In this document: piece after piece, positions 28,322 through 36,737 of the stretch
Layout of the letters: each line of letters starts with the position of its first letter
Position numbering within the stretch: position 1 is the first letter of the stretch
Made by a program: the position numbers and the translations under genes
DNA from: Verrucomicrobiota bacterium JB022
GTDB lineage: Bacteria; Verrucomicrobiota; Verrucomicrobiia; Opitutales; Oceanipulchritudinaceae
Length of the DNA: 64,000 bases
Reading direction: 5' to 3'
NCBI GenBank assembly: GCA_030673845.1
Contig: JAUTCQ010000012.1
Span: forward strand, 124,001-188,000
The notes under the pieces: model-generated
Seen by the model: the letters and a program-made list of their open reading frames with translations, nothing else
Told to the model about the DNA's origin: nothing
The model's database searches: none

Positions 28322-29899
28322 ATGAACCTAAGATCCGATCTTGGCAGCTTAATCGGCTCGGCTGCACTGTGCCTTGCCACCTCAACCCTGCTGGGCCAGA
28401 CCGCGCCCAAGTCCACCGCAGATCTGCGTATTGATACAACGCAGACAGAAGCCCACATCCACCCGGAGGTCTACGGCCACTTCGCCGAGCACCTCGGGCG
28501 CTGTATCTATGAAGGCATCTGGGTAGGCGAAGACTCCTCCATCCCCAACACCCGCGGCATCCGCAACGACGTGGTTGCCGCCTTGAAAGACCTCGAAATC
28601 CCCGTGCTGCGTTGGCCGGGTGGCTGCTTCGCCGACGAATATCACTGGAAAGACGGCATCGGCCCGCGCGAAGAACGCCCGGCCATGATCAATACCCACT
28701 GGGGCGCGGTGGTGGAGAACAACCACTTTGGCACCCACGAATTCATGGACCTCTGCGAGATGATCGGCACCGACGCCTACGTCTCCGGCAATGTCGGCAG
28801 CGGCACCGTGCAGGAAATGATGGAGTGGGTCGAATACATGACCTCCGACGCCGACTCGCCGATGGCCAACCTGCGCCGTGAAAATGGCCGCGACAAGCCT
28901 TGGGAGCTGAAATATTTTGGCGTGGGCAACGAAAGCTGGGGCTGCGGCGGCAACATGCGCCCAGAGTTCTACGCCGACATCTACCGCCAGTACAACACCT
29001 ACGTGAAGAACTACTCGGGCAACAAGGTCTACCGCATCGCCTGCGGCGCCAATGGCTCGGACTACAACTGGACGAGCGTGCTGATGGAGCGTGCGGCCCG
29101 TTATATGGACGGCCTCTCGGTGCACTACTACACGCTGCCCACCGGCAACTGGCAGAAGAAGGGGCCGGCCACTGGCTTTGACGAGAAGCAGTATATCGAC
29201 ACCCTCGTGAATGCGCTGCACATCGACGAGGTGATCGGCAACCACGCCGCCGTGATGGACGAGTTCGACAAGGAAAAGCGCGTAGGCATGATCGTCGACG
29301 AGTGGGGCATCTGGACGGATGCCGAGCCAGGCACCAACCCGGGCTTCCTCTACCAGCAAAATTCGATGCGCGATGCGATCATCGCCGGCCTGCACTTCAA
29401 CATCTTCCACACCTACGCCGATCGCATCCGTATGGCCAACATCGCGCAGACCGTCAACGTGCTGCAGGCGATGATCCTCACGGACAAGGAAAAGATGATC
29501 AAGACCCCTACCTACTGGGTCTTCCACATGTATAAGGAGCACCAGGGCAACGACGTGCTGCCGCTCCAACTGATGACGGGCAACTACAAGGTGGGCGACG
29601 TCTCGATCCCGCAAGTATCGGCTACCGCCAGCCGCGACCCGGAAACCGGCGCGATTTACATCTCGCTCGTCAACTGCGATACCAAGAAGGGCAGCCAGAT
29701 CAACTGCGCGCTTGAAGGCCTGACCGGCAAGACGATTGGCAGCGCCCGCGTGCTGACCGCCAGTGCCGCCGACGCCCATAACACCTTCGACCAGCCCGAC
29801 GCCGTCGCGGCCAAGGACTTCAAAGGGGCCAAGCTCAATGGCGATCGCCTGCAACTCGATCTGCCGCCCCTCTCGGTGGTGACGGTCGAGATCCGCTAG
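28322..29899 (+). CDS. Alpha-L-arabinofuranosidase (GH51)
   Basis: This 525-residue retaining arabinofuranosidase releases terminal arabinose from arabinan, arabinoxylan or arabinogalactan side chains. The GH51 acid/base Glu is in [13 protein letters not shown] (Glu204) and the nucleophile in [12 protein letters not shown] (Glu327), with the usual spacing. Substrate-loop blocks [19 protein letters not shown] and [13 protein letters not shown] are present. Residues 1-28 ([18 protein letters not shown]) look like a signal peptide, whereas many GH51 enzymes are cytoplasmic, so this one is probably periplasmic. It follows the CE12 gene by 64 nt and ends in a terminator. Confidence 0.94.
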   Translation: MNLRSDLGSLIGSAALCLATSTLLGQTAPKSTADLRIDTTQTEAHIHPEVYGHFAEHLGRCIYEGIWVGEDSSIPNTRGIRNDVVAALKDLEIPVLRWPGGCFADEYHWKDGIGPREERPAMINTHWGAVVENNHFGTHEFMDLCEMIGTDAYVSGNVGSGTVQEMMEWVEYMTSDADSPMANLRRENGRDKPWELKYFGVGNESWGCGGNMRPEFYADIYRQYNTYVKNYSGNKVYRIACGANGSDYNWTSVLMERAARYMDGLSVHYYTLPTGNWQKKGPATGFDEKQYIDTLVNALHIDEVIGNHAAVMDEFDKEKRVGMIVDEWGIWTDAEPGTNPGFLYQQNSMRDAIIAGLHFNIFHTYADRIRMANIAQTVNVLQAMILTDKEKMIKTPTYWVFHMYKEHQGNDVLPLQLMTGNYKVGDVSIPQVSATASRDPETGAIYISLVNCDTKKGSQINCALEGLTGKTIGSARVLTASAADAHNTFDQPDAVAAKDFKGAKLNGDRLQLDLPPLSVVTVEIR

Positions 29900-29925
29900 C
29901 TCTGGCAGATTTCTCCCAAAACGAA

Positions 29926-29956
29926 AGCTCCACTGCTTGCGCGGTGGAGCTTTTTT
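29926..29956 (+). terminator. Rho-independent terminator after the GH51 gene
   Basis: Stem AGCTCCAC / GTGGAGCT with a 10-nt loop is followed by six T residues counted from the stem end. It lies 27 nt after the GH51 stop. It may also stop the convergent minus-strand unit ending at 29979, although the T tract on that strand is broken. Confidence 0.88.
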
Positions 29957-29978
29957 CGTGGCAAGAGGAGCCGCGCCG

Positions 29979-31052
29979 CTATGGCAGCATCACTTCCCAC
30001 ACTTTGGAGAGCGTGGAGCTACCGTCTGGGCCTTTGACCGTCAGCACCGTCACGAAGTTGCCCGGCTCCTGGTATTGGTGAACGGGGTGCTGCTCGGAGG
30101 AAGTCTCGCCGTCGCCAAAGTCCCAGTGCCACGAGGTAACGTTGCCCGCCGATTCGTCGACAAAGGCCACCACGCGGCGGTCGCGGTCGACGATTTGGGC
30201 CGACCATTGGGCATCGAGTTTCGGAGCCAGCTCGGGCTCCAGCGGCATGAGGCGAAAAGCCACCAGCTGGGAGGCCTGGCCATACATGGTGTGGGTGCGG
30301 GACAGGTTCCAGAAGCCGTTATTGCGGGGGCTGTCGGCGTCGTCGTAGTCAATGATTGCCCAGCTCAGGCCGATCAAAGTATCCTCGACCAGCTTGCTCG
30401 GCACGGAGGCTTCCGGCCCTTCCGGAGAGGCGTAATCGAAGGGCGTGATCCAGAACTCCAGCGTCAGCTTGCCGGACTCCCCGGGCTCGAAGTCGTAACT
30501 GTAGGCGGCGTTGGCAAAAGGCAGCCGCTTGAGCCATTGGGCTGGGCCCCAATACATGGCCCAATCTTTCTCCCGCGCGGGGGTGAAAATGTGGTAATTC
30601 TGCGCGTGGGCCCCTTGCATGCGGTAAAACGCTTCCGAATCGCTCACCACGTCGGCATTTTCGCGGAAGCGGCTGATGAGGGTGCCGCCGGAAAGGTCGG
30701 CATCGACCACAATCTCGAAGGTGTCGTTTTTCAGGCCCCGGCCGCCAAAGTCCCAGTAGTCGTCGTAGGCTTCGTAGAGGAAATACAGGCGGTTGAGGCC
30801 CTTGACCCACGCTACGCGCACGGAGACGTCGAGGTTTTGCGGATCGGCCTTCTCGTGCTTGCCAGAGTCTTCCCACAGCTCGTCGGTGCCTACGATATAG
30901 CGCGCCGGGACCTGCGCCCAGTCGCTCGGATCGCCGTCGATCCGGGGAATCGCGTTGGCCGGGAACTGATAGATCGGGAATTCCTCCCCGGGGCGGTCGA
31001 GCGCCAGCAGCGGAGCGGCCAAGGCCAGGGGTAACAAGGAGGCGGTCTTCAT
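29979..31052 (-). CDS. Secreted protein with CBM9-like sugar-binding domain and C-terminal PKD domain
   Basis: This is an exported 357-residue protein with no visible catalytic motif. A short signal peptide (MKTASLLPLALAAPLLALD) precedes a CBM9/DOMON-like beta-sandwich domain (about residues 25-260). The domain starts PANAIPRIDGDPSDWAQVPA, the typical opening of such carbohydrate-binding modules, and includes YFLYEAYDDYWDFGG. Residues 275-357 form a PKD domain (SWHWDFGDGETSSEQHPVHQ). It probably binds polysaccharide at the cell surface. Its start overlaps the stop of the DUF6250-like lipoprotein gene by 4 nt, so the two are translationally coupled and probably work together. Confidence 0.75.
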   Translation of the reverse strand: MKTASLLPLALAAPLLALDRPGEEFPIYQFPANAIPRIDGDPSDWAQVPARYIVGTDELWEDSGKHEKADPQNLDVSVRVAWVKGLNRLYFLYEAYDDYWDFGGRGLKNDTFEIVVDADLSGGTLISRFRENADVVSDSEAFYRMQGAHAQNYHIFTPAREKDWAMYWGPAQWLKRLPFANAAYSYDFEPGESGKLTLEFWITPFDYASPEGPEASVPSKLVEDTLIGLSWAIIDYDDADSPRNNGFWNLSRTHTMYGQASQLVAFRLMPLEPELAPKLDAQWSAQIVDRDRRVVAFVDESAGNVTSWHWDFGDGETSSEQHPVHQYQEPGNFVTVLTVKGPDGSSTLSKVWEVMLP

Positions 31053-31738
31053 TCGGGGCGAGTGATGCGGATGTTTTCGATCTCGAGGCGGCTGAGCACG
31101 GTACGGAAGCCAAACCAGCCTTCGGTCAGCGGCTCGTCGTCCACGTAGTCAAAGATCAGCTCGCCATCGCGGTAATACTGCGCCCGGCCATCGGCGGCGA
31201 CGAGGCGGATGCGGTAGGTGCGGTCGGGCTCCAGCATATACTCGGGTGCGCTCAGGTCGTGCTCGGGCAGCAGCGGGCGCTTGCCGGTGCCGGTGTAACG
31301 GCGGAAGCGCGTGGTGCTGTTGTAGTTGCCGCCGTAGCCCACGTAGTAGGTCCGCAGGCCATCGTAGGAGGCAAAGCTGCCGTCGCGCGTGTGCTCCTCG
31401 GCGAAGAGGTTGTCCGGATGATCAGGATCGCTGGCCATCCAGAAGCAGTTGAGATCGGAGACGCGAGCCTGCGACGAGGGCGTCACCTCATACTCGATCT
31501 GGACGGGAGCCTGCAGCCTTTCGGCAAGCCAAACGGTGCAGCCGCCTTCGTCGGCAATGACGAGCTTGCCGTCTTGGACAAAAATCTGGCCGCCGGGTTG
31601 CTGCTCGACGACCCAGGCAGAGAGATCGCCGTCGAAGTCGTCTTGAAATACCATCGTCTCATCGGGGGTTGAGTTCGCGGCGGGGCCACAGCCGACCAGC
31701 ACGCCCAACGCAGTAAGCGCTGCTATTCTGGGGATCAT
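31049..31738 (-). CDS. Lipoprotein with DUF6250-like / concanavalin-type lectin fold
   Basis: This is a 229-residue lipoprotein. The signal ends in the lipobox LVGCGPAANS, giving a lipidated Cys near residue 17. The body opens with MVFQDDFDGDLSAWVVEQQP, the classic start of a lectin/glucanase jellyroll. It contains LNCFWMASDPDHPDNLFAEE and YYVGYGGNYNSTTRFRRY, which I associate with DUF6250 domains found beside rhamnogalacturonan-degrading genes. No catalytic residues can be assigned. It is first in a two-gene unit with the PKD protein gene and divergent from the GH42 gene. A surface sugar-binding or lyase-like role is possible but unproven. Confidence 0.7.
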   Translation of the reverse strand: MIPRIAALTALGVLVGCGPAANSTPDETMVFQDDFDGDLSAWVVEQQPGGQIFVQDGKLVIADEGGCTVWLAERLQAPVQIEYEVTPSSQARVSDLNCFWMASDPDHPDNLFAEEHTRDGSFASYDGLRTYYVGYGGNYNSTTRFRRYTGTGKRPLLPEHDLSAPEYMLEPDRTYRIRLVAADGRAQYYRDGELIFDYVDDEPLTEGWFGFRTVLSRLEIENIRITRPE

Positions 31739-31811
31739 ACCGTCTGATTAACCCGCAGTTGGCTACGTTGCGAGGCCAGTAAGACTTTACAGTCAGAAGG
31801 AACCCCGACAT

Positions 31812-31833
31812 TCGTGGTGCTCGGCACCCACGA
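31812..31833. promoter_or_regulatory. Inverted repeat upstream of the GH42 gene
   Basis: TCGTGG (31812-31817) and CCACGA (31828-31833) form a perfect 6-bp inverted repeat around a 10-nt core in the divergent gap between the lipoprotein and beta-galactosidase genes, 33 nt before the GH42 start. It could be an operator or a leader hairpin. Pattern only. Confidence 0.3.
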
Positions 31834-31866
31834 TACTGAAATCTCACTTCTTAGCCTGTCTATTCC

Positions 31867-33924
31867 ATGATCTTGCCCAAGCTCTCGGACGCCATTGCCT
31901 ATGGCGGCGACTACAACCCTGAACAGTGGACCGAAGACGTCTGGCTCGAAGATATGCGCCTGATGGTCGAAGCCGGGGTCAACCTCATCAGCGTAGGGAT
32001 CTTCTCCTGGTCGCGCATCCAGCCGGACGAAGATACCTTTGATTTTGCGTGGCTCGACCGCGTGCTTGACCTGATGGCGGAGCACAAGATCGGCGCCTGC
32101 CTCGCCACGGCCACGGCCTCCCCGCCCCCGTGGCTCTCCCGCAAATATCCGGACGTGCTGCCGGTGACGGACGAGGGGGTGCAGCTCTACCCCGGCTCGC
32201 GCCAGCATTATTCGCCCAGCAGCCCCAGCTATCGCCGCACCGCCGCCAACCTCGTGCGCAAGCTGGCCGAACGTTACCGGGACCACCCGGCACTCGCGGC
32301 CTGGCACATCAACAACGAATATGCTTGCCACATGCCCGAGTGCCACAGCGAGTGGTCGACGGTGGCCTTTCGCGAATGGCTGCGAGCCCGCTACGGCACG
32401 ATCGAGGCGCTGAACGAAGCGTGGGGCTGCGCATTCTGGAGCCAGCTGTATTCGGCGTGGGATCAGATCTTTACGCCGCGCAAGGCTCCCTATTCGCCTA
32501 ACCCGGCCCAACAGCTCGACTTCAAGCGCTTCACCAGCGACGCCTTCCTCGATCTGCTGCTGATGGAAAAGGCCATCGTGAAGGAGGTGACGCCGGATGT
32601 CCCCGTGAACACCAACTTCATGAGCTTCTTCAAGCCGTTGGACTACCAGCGTTGGGCGCAGGAACTCGATTTTACCTCTTGGGACAGCTACCCCGACCCA
32701 GTGGACGAAGAGGCCGGACGCGAGACCGCTGCCATCGGGCACGACCTCACCCGTTCGCTCAAGCCGGGCAAGCCTTTCGTGCTGATGGAGCAAGCCAGCT
32801 CGGCCGTCAACTGGCGCCCTACCAACATGCCGAAGCGCCCGGGGCTGATGCGCCTCTGGAGCCTGCAGAGCGTGGCGCGCGGTGCCGATGGGGTGATGTT
32901 TTTCCAATGGCGTGCCTCCAAGGCGGGCGCGGAAAAATACCACAGCGCGATGCTTCAGCATTGCGGGGCGGAAAAAAGCCGCGTCTTCAAGGAAGTCAAA
33001 GCCCTTGGGGCGGAGCTGAAGCGCCTGCATGAGCTGGCGGGCTCGACCGTCCACCCGCGCGTGGCAATCGCCTTCGACTGGCATTCGTGGTGGGCACTGG
33101 AGCTGGATGCCCGGCCCGGCCGAATCGACCTGATCCCCTACGTGCAGTCGTTTCACCACTGGTTTTACCAGCAGAACATCGCGGTCGACTTTGTCCACCC
33201 AGGGGCCGATCTCTCGTCTTACCAGTTGGTTGTCGCGCCGGCCTTGTATCTGCTGAAAGCGGAAGACGCGAAAAATCTGGAGCAATTCGTCGAGCGCGGG
33301 GGCAGTCTGCTCACCACCTATTTCAGCGGGATCGTCGATGAAAACGACCGGATCGAGCTGGGCGGCTACCCTGCGCACCTCCGCAAAATGCTGGGAATCT
33401 GGGTGGAGGAATGGTGCCCCTACCCCGCCGACCGCTTTAATACCATCTCCTTCACTGCCGATGTCCATGCCGCCGTGGCCGACGATTCGGGCTTCGAGCT
33501 CCTGAGCCTCGAAACAGCCCGCTGCAGCCATTGGTGCGACATTCTGCACCTGGAGGGTGCCAAGCCGCTGGCCACTTTTGGGCGCGATTTCTTCGAGGGC
33601 CGCCCGGCACTCACGCAGCACAACTTCGGCAAAGGCCACGCCTATTACTTGGCCACCCGGCCCGACGAAGCAGGGCTCGACCTCGTACTGCGCGCGGTGA
33701 CTCAGCAGGCACAGGTCGAACCTGTGCTCAAGACCCCCAGCGGCATCGAAGCCACCCTGCGCGAGAAAAACGGCAAGGGCTACCTCTGCCTGCTCAACCA
33801 TACCGACACCAACCAGATCGTGTCGCTGCACGGGCTGGAAGGGCGCGACCTGATCAATCAGCGCGTCGTGGCCAAAAAGCTGAATCTGGCCCCGCTCGAC
33901 GTGCGTTTCATCGCGTTGGATTGA
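31867..33924 (+). CDS. Beta-galactosidase (GH42)
   Basis: This 685-residue GH42 enzyme has no signal peptide (MILPKLSDAIAYGGDYNPEQ) and so is cytoplasmic. The TIM-barrel opens with the family motif YGGDYNPEQW. The acid/base Glu is in WHINNEYACH (Glu151) and the nucleophile in VLMEQASSAVNWRP (Glu308). The zinc-site-like Cys cluster (ACHMPECHS) typical of GH42 is present. The trimerisation beta-galactosidase middle domain follows (about 400-610), then a small C-terminal domain. It would split galactosides derived from galactan or arabinogalactan side chains. It stands alone between a divergent promoter and a bidirectional terminator. Confidence 0.95.
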   Translation: MILPKLSDAIAYGGDYNPEQWTEDVWLEDMRLMVEAGVNLISVGIFSWSRIQPDEDTFDFAWLDRVLDLMAEHKIGACLATATASPPPWLSRKYPDVLPVTDEGVQLYPGSRQHYSPSSPSYRRTAANLVRKLAERYRDHPALAAWHINNEYACHMPECHSEWSTVAFREWLRARYGTIEALNEAWGCAFWSQLYSAWDQIFTPRKAPYSPNPAQQLDFKRFTSDAFLDLLLMEKAIVKEVTPDVPVNTNFMSFFKPLDYQRWAQELDFTSWDSYPDPVDEEAGRETAAIGHDLTRSLKPGKPFVLMEQASSAVNWRPTNMPKRPGLMRLWSLQSVARGADGVMFFQWRASKAGAEKYHSAMLQHCGAEKSRVFKEVKALGAELKRLHELAGSTVHPRVAIAFDWHSWWALELDARPGRIDLIPYVQSFHHWFYQQNIAVDFVHPGADLSSYQLVVAPALYLLKAEDAKNLEQFVERGGSLLTTYFSGIVDENDRIELGGYPAHLRKMLGIWVEEWCPYPADRFNTISFTADVHAAVADDSGFELLSLETARCSHWCDILHLEGAKPLATFGRDFFEGRPALTQHNFGKGHAYYLATRPDEAGLDLVLRAVTQQAQVEPVLKTPSGIEATLREKNGKGYLCLLNHTDTNQIVSLHGLEGRDLINQRVVAKKLNLAPLDVRFIALD

Positions 33925-33946
33925 GGCCGCCTTACATGCGAACAAA

Positions 33947-33979
33947 GAAAAATGCCGTCGATTGCTCGACGGCATTTTT
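33947..33979 (+). terminator. Rho-independent terminator after GH42
   Basis: A perfect 11-bp stem AATGCCGTCGA / TCGACGGCATT with a 4-nt loop has A-rich sequence on the left and T-rich sequence on the right. It can therefore act in both directions, although no nearby minus-strand gene needs it except possibly the flavodoxin gene (stop at 34219). Confidence 0.9.
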
Positions 33980-34218
33980 GATATCTTCACAATTGAGAAT
34001 GGCTCCTTTCACAGAGACCATTCACAATCCCCAGTGCTTGTTATTCTATCCCCTATAACTTAGTGCTGTAAACTCGTTTCCCAAAAGGTTGTCTCGGTAT
34101 TGCGATAGTGAATCATAAGCATACCTGCCCCTTGTGCAAAGCGTGCTCATTCTGACCGTAGGAATCTTGAAACCTTTTTGAAAAACCGGGGACTAACGCC
34201 GCCTAGCGGCAATCAAGC
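33980..34218. other. Intergenic region without recognisable gene
   Basis: Together with the preceding terminator this makes a gap of about 290 nt between the convergent GH42 and flavodoxin genes. Base composition drops to AT-rich here. I found no ORF, RNA gene or repeat that I can support. Confidence 0.5.
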
Positions 34219-34671
34219 CTAGGGACGGAGCGCAGGTGCCAAGTCTTGCAGCACCGCCTTGGCCCAACGGTCAAAATCGTCGTCAAAATCCACGTCGGCC
34301 TCCACGCGCGCCCGGCTGCGAACCGCCCCACACTGGGCCAGCCGCTCATCCAGCGCACGCGCAAAGGCGTTGAACTCGGCGTAGCCACTGTCGCCCAGGC
34401 CGAAGACGCCGTAACGTAATTGCGTGAGGTCGATGGCGGTTGACTCCAGCTCTTCCCAGAAGTCGAACGCTTCATCCGGCGGCTCCCCATCGCCCCAGGT
34501 CGAAACGATGAAAAAGGCTTCGGCGTGGTCTCGCAGTTCCTTGGGCTTTACGTTGGCCAAGTCGATGGCCTTGCTCGACACACCCGCCTTGTTCAGCCGC
34601 TTTTCCAACTGTTGCGCCAGATCTTCGGCATTGCCGGTGACAGTCGCGTAATAAATGGGAAGTATTTGCAT
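34219..34671 (-). CDS. Flavodoxin (CysJ/MioC-like)
   Basis: This 150-residue FMN electron carrier has start MQILPIYYATVTGNAEDLAQ at 34671. The frame upstream is open for 47 codons but is the antisense shadow of the next gene. The FMN phosphate loop is ATVTGNAEDLA (T-x-T-G-N-A). The two aromatic-loop regions are STWGDGEPPDEAFDFW and FGLGDSGYAEFNAFA. These match the flavodoxin module of sulfite reductase and MioC rather than long-chain flavodoxins. It is separated by 17 nt from the upstream gene, with which it should be co-transcribed, so it may supply electrons to that protein's reaction. Confidence 0.9.
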   Translation of the reverse strand: MQILPIYYATVTGNAEDLAQQLEKRLNKAGVSSKAIDLANVKPKELRDHAEAFFIVSTWGDGEPPDEAFDFWEELESTAIDLTQLRYGVFGLGDSGYAEFNAFARALDERLAQCGAVRSRARVEADVDFDDDFDRWAKAVLQDLAPALRP

Positions 34672-34688
34672 GTTAAAAGTGGAGATTT

Positions 34689-35534
34689 TTATACCGCGTG
34701 GTCGTGAAGGGCCTTGTGGAGAAGCGTTTGCCAGATGATCCGCGAGCGCACGCCCTCTGCCGGGCCGACTTCGGCCAGCACCGTCGCCCCCGGCCCCACT
34801 GCCAGCAGCCACTCATCGCCCTGACGCTCCTCGATGGCAAAGGCACGCACCCCGCCCAGCCCGAGCACAAAGCCGCAGTCGTCGCCCCGCACGGTGAGTT
34901 GAAAATCGTCGAATTCGACGGAATCGGGCACCAGACTGCGGATAAGCGACGCCTCCGCCGTTCGCATGGCCAAAGCCAACGGCTCCTCCAGGTCCGCATA
35001 CGCAAGCAGTAGCTGGATCAGGCCGTTGCAATGCAGGCTCACCATGCCCGCCGCGTCCGACAGCACCGGATGGTCGGGGCCTGCGGCCTCAACAGGCGCC
35101 GGCTCGTCCTCGGGCAGTAGCGCCAATGGAGCCAGCACGCCCGCCCAGCCTTGGGCCTGGATCGAAGCCGGGGGACAAAATTGCAGGTATTCCTGACCCG
35201 CCGTATTGAAAACGCAAAGGCGGCCCGGAGAATCGCAGCAGCTGCAGACCTCCAGCTTGGCCCACGCGTGCCCTCCTGCATCGGCCTTCCACTTCAAGGG
35301 CGAGAGATCGAGCGGCAGGCAGGGTTCGCTCGCCCTCACCCGGGCAGACATCCGCGCATAGGCGTGGCGTATCTGGATGCAAACCGATGGCATCGCCGCG
35401 AGCGATTCCAGCACCTGCGGCCAGTCCGTGACGATCGGGATGCGCCCGTCTTCGGTCGTATGAAAGCAATATCGCAGTCGCGAGGCCGGAGCGGTGGGAA
35501 AGGTAACGGGAGAAGCGCCGTAAAATCTGCTCAT
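34689..35534 (-). CDS. Uncharacterised protein, possibly HemS/ChuX-like
   Basis: This soluble 281-residue protein has no signal peptide or membrane segment. I do not recognise it with confidence. Two stretches resemble heme-handling HemS/ChuX proteins. The first, around residues 38-60 (DWPQVLESLAAMPSVCIQIR), recalls the W-x-L-x-x-L...V-x-x-x-x-R pattern. The second, around 110, is GRLCVFNTAGQEYLQFCPP, like the F-D-A-x-G-x-x-V strand. Between them lies a Cys-rich motif, LEVCSCCDSPGRLC. The downstream flavodoxin gene fits a reductive heme reaction. A 10-nt palindrome lies just upstream of the start. Alternative: an unrelated protein of unknown function. The functional call is weak; that it is a real gene is likely from codon pattern and operon layout. 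Confidence 0.6.
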   Translation of the reverse strand: MSRFYGASPVTFPTAPASRLRYCFHTTEDGRIPIVTDWPQVLESLAAMPSVCIQIRHAYARMSARVRASEPCLPLDLSPLKWKADAGGHAWAKLEVCSCCDSPGRLCVFNTAGQEYLQFCPPASIQAQGWAGVLAPLALLPEDEPAPVEAAGPDHPVLSDAAGMVSLHCNGLIQLLLAYADLEEPLALAMRTAEASLIRSLVPDSVEFDDFQLTVRGDDCGFVLGLGGVRAFAIEERQGDEWLLAVGPGATVLAEVGPAEGVRSRIIWQTLLHKALHDHAV

Positions 35535-35545
35535 GAGTCACAGTA

Positions 35546-35555
35546 TCAATATTGA
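35546..35555. promoter_or_regulatory. Short perfect palindrome upstream of the HemS-like gene
   Basis: TCAATATTGA is a perfect 10-nt palindrome 11 nt upstream of the start codon (minus-strand gene). It is a candidate regulator site. It does not match a classical 19-nt Fur box. Confidence 0.25.
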
Positions 35556-35691
35556 GCGTTTTGCGGTCAACAGTTTTTGTCCATTAATGCCACCAGCCTA
35601 GATCAAGATGTAGGCCCGCGCTCAATCCCTGGAGCCTGCGACAGGCCGCCTATAGACCGCCTTCCGTCAGAACCCCCTGTGACAGGTACAT

Positions 35692-35714
35692 AAAAAAAAC
35701 GCCCAACATGGCGT
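35692..35714 (-). terminator. Rho-independent terminator of tRNA-Cys
   Basis: Stem ACGCC / GGCGT with a short loop is followed on the minus strand by seven T residues. It lies 37 nt beyond the tRNA 3' end. Confidence 0.8.
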
Positions 35715-35750
35715 CTTCAGAAGCTCCTCCACCGGAGAGGCTTAAGCAAC

Positions 35751-35825
35751 TGGAGGCGCGGGGCGGAATCGAACCGCCGAATAGAGGATTTGCAGTCCCC
35801 GGCCTTACCACTTGGCTACCGCGCC
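35751..35825 (-). tRNA. tRNA-Cys (anticodon GCA)
   Basis: Reading the minus strand, a complete 75-nt cloverleaf is seen. The acceptor stem is GGCGCGG / CCGCGCC with discriminator U and an encoded CCA end. The D arm is GCC-AAGTGGTAA-GGC, the anticodon loop CTGCAAA gives GCA, and the T arm is GGCGG-TTCGATT-CCGCC. All stems pair, with one G-U in the anticodon stem. It stands alone with its own terminator. Confidence 0.96.
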
Positions 35826-35952
35826 AGTTGCGCTGACAATGAATATTGCCGAACGAAAGAGGAAACAGTGTTGAGTATTTCATTGCTCGTCAACTCAATA
35901 TTCGCACTTTTCAAGCTAGACTTGATCGGCCCTCGTCTCGAAGATCGCGGCC

Positions 35953-36735
35953 ATGTCTGCTCAGGTATTGGCGATTGCAAACCAGAAAGGCGGGGTCGGG
36001 AAAACGACCACCGCCGTCAACCTCGCGGCCTCGCTCGCCGAAGCGAAGGTCCCCACCCTGCTGATCGATATGGACCCGCAGGGGAACGCCACGAGCATGC
36101 TCGGCTTTGAGCGGGTGGAAGGTGGCAGCCTGTACGGTCCGCTCAATGGCGAGGGCGAGGCGTTGGACAAGGTGATCGAGACCGGCCGCAAGGGCCTTTG
36201 GCTGATCCCGGCCGAAGTCGACCTCGCCGCGTTGGAGACCGAGATGTCGCGCCGCGAGAATTACCTCCGCCAGATGCAGCGCGTGCTGCAGCCTTTGCGC
36301 GAGCGCGATCCCTTCCACCTCGGCATTATCGTGATCGACTGCCCGCCCGCGCTGGGCCTGATCTCGATGAACTGCCTGGGCGCGGCCGACAGCCTGCTCG
36401 TGACCTTGCAGACGGAATACCTCGCGATGGAGGGCCTGGGCCAGATCCTGAGTGTGTTCGACCAACTGCGCAACGCAGGGGTAAACGACCACCTGCAGCT
36501 CGCCGGCGTGCTGATGACGATGTATGACAAGCGCATGCGCCTGAGCCAGGAAGTGGTGGCACAAGTGCGCGAGCACCTGCCCGACAAGGTTTTCAATACC
36601 ATGATCCCCCGCTCGGTGCGCCTCGCCGAAGCCCCCAGCCACGGCAAGACGATCCTGGAATACGATCGCTGGAACCCGGGCGCGCGTGCTTACAAGAAGC
36701 TCGCGAAAGAGTTGATCGACATGTATTCGCTCTAA
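35953..36735 (+). CDS. parA: ParA/Soj-family ATPase
   Basis: This 260-residue deviant Walker-A ATPase of the chromosome-partitioning family has the nucleotide loop NQKGGVGKTTTAVNLAASLA at residues 10-29. The A' motif is in LIDMDPQGNATSMLG, the B motif in IIVIDCPPALGLIS, and the end is PSHGKTILEYDRWNPGARAY, typical of Soj. It would segregate DNA or position cargo by ATP-dependent non-specific DNA binding. No parB gene follows; instead rnc starts 2 nt after its stop. The partner must lie elsewhere, or this is an orphan ParA. Confidence 0.95.
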   Translation: MSAQVLAIANQKGGVGKTTTAVNLAASLAEAKVPTLLIDMDPQGNATSMLGFERVEGGSLYGPLNGEGEALDKVIETGRKGLWLIPAEVDLAALETEMSRRENYLRQMQRVLQPLRERDPFHLGIIVIDCPPALGLISMNCLGAADSLLVTLQTEYLAMEGLGQILSVFDQLRNAGVNDHLQLAGVLMTMYDKRMRLSQEVVAQVREHLPDKVFNTMIPRSVRLAEAPSHGKTILEYDRWNPGARAYKKLAKELIDMYSL

Positions 36736-36737
36736 TC

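Noticed and set aside
35546-35555. Fur box for the HemS-like operon
   Set aside because: Only a 10-nt palindrome is present. It does not match the 19-nt Fur consensus, so iron regulation is not claimed.
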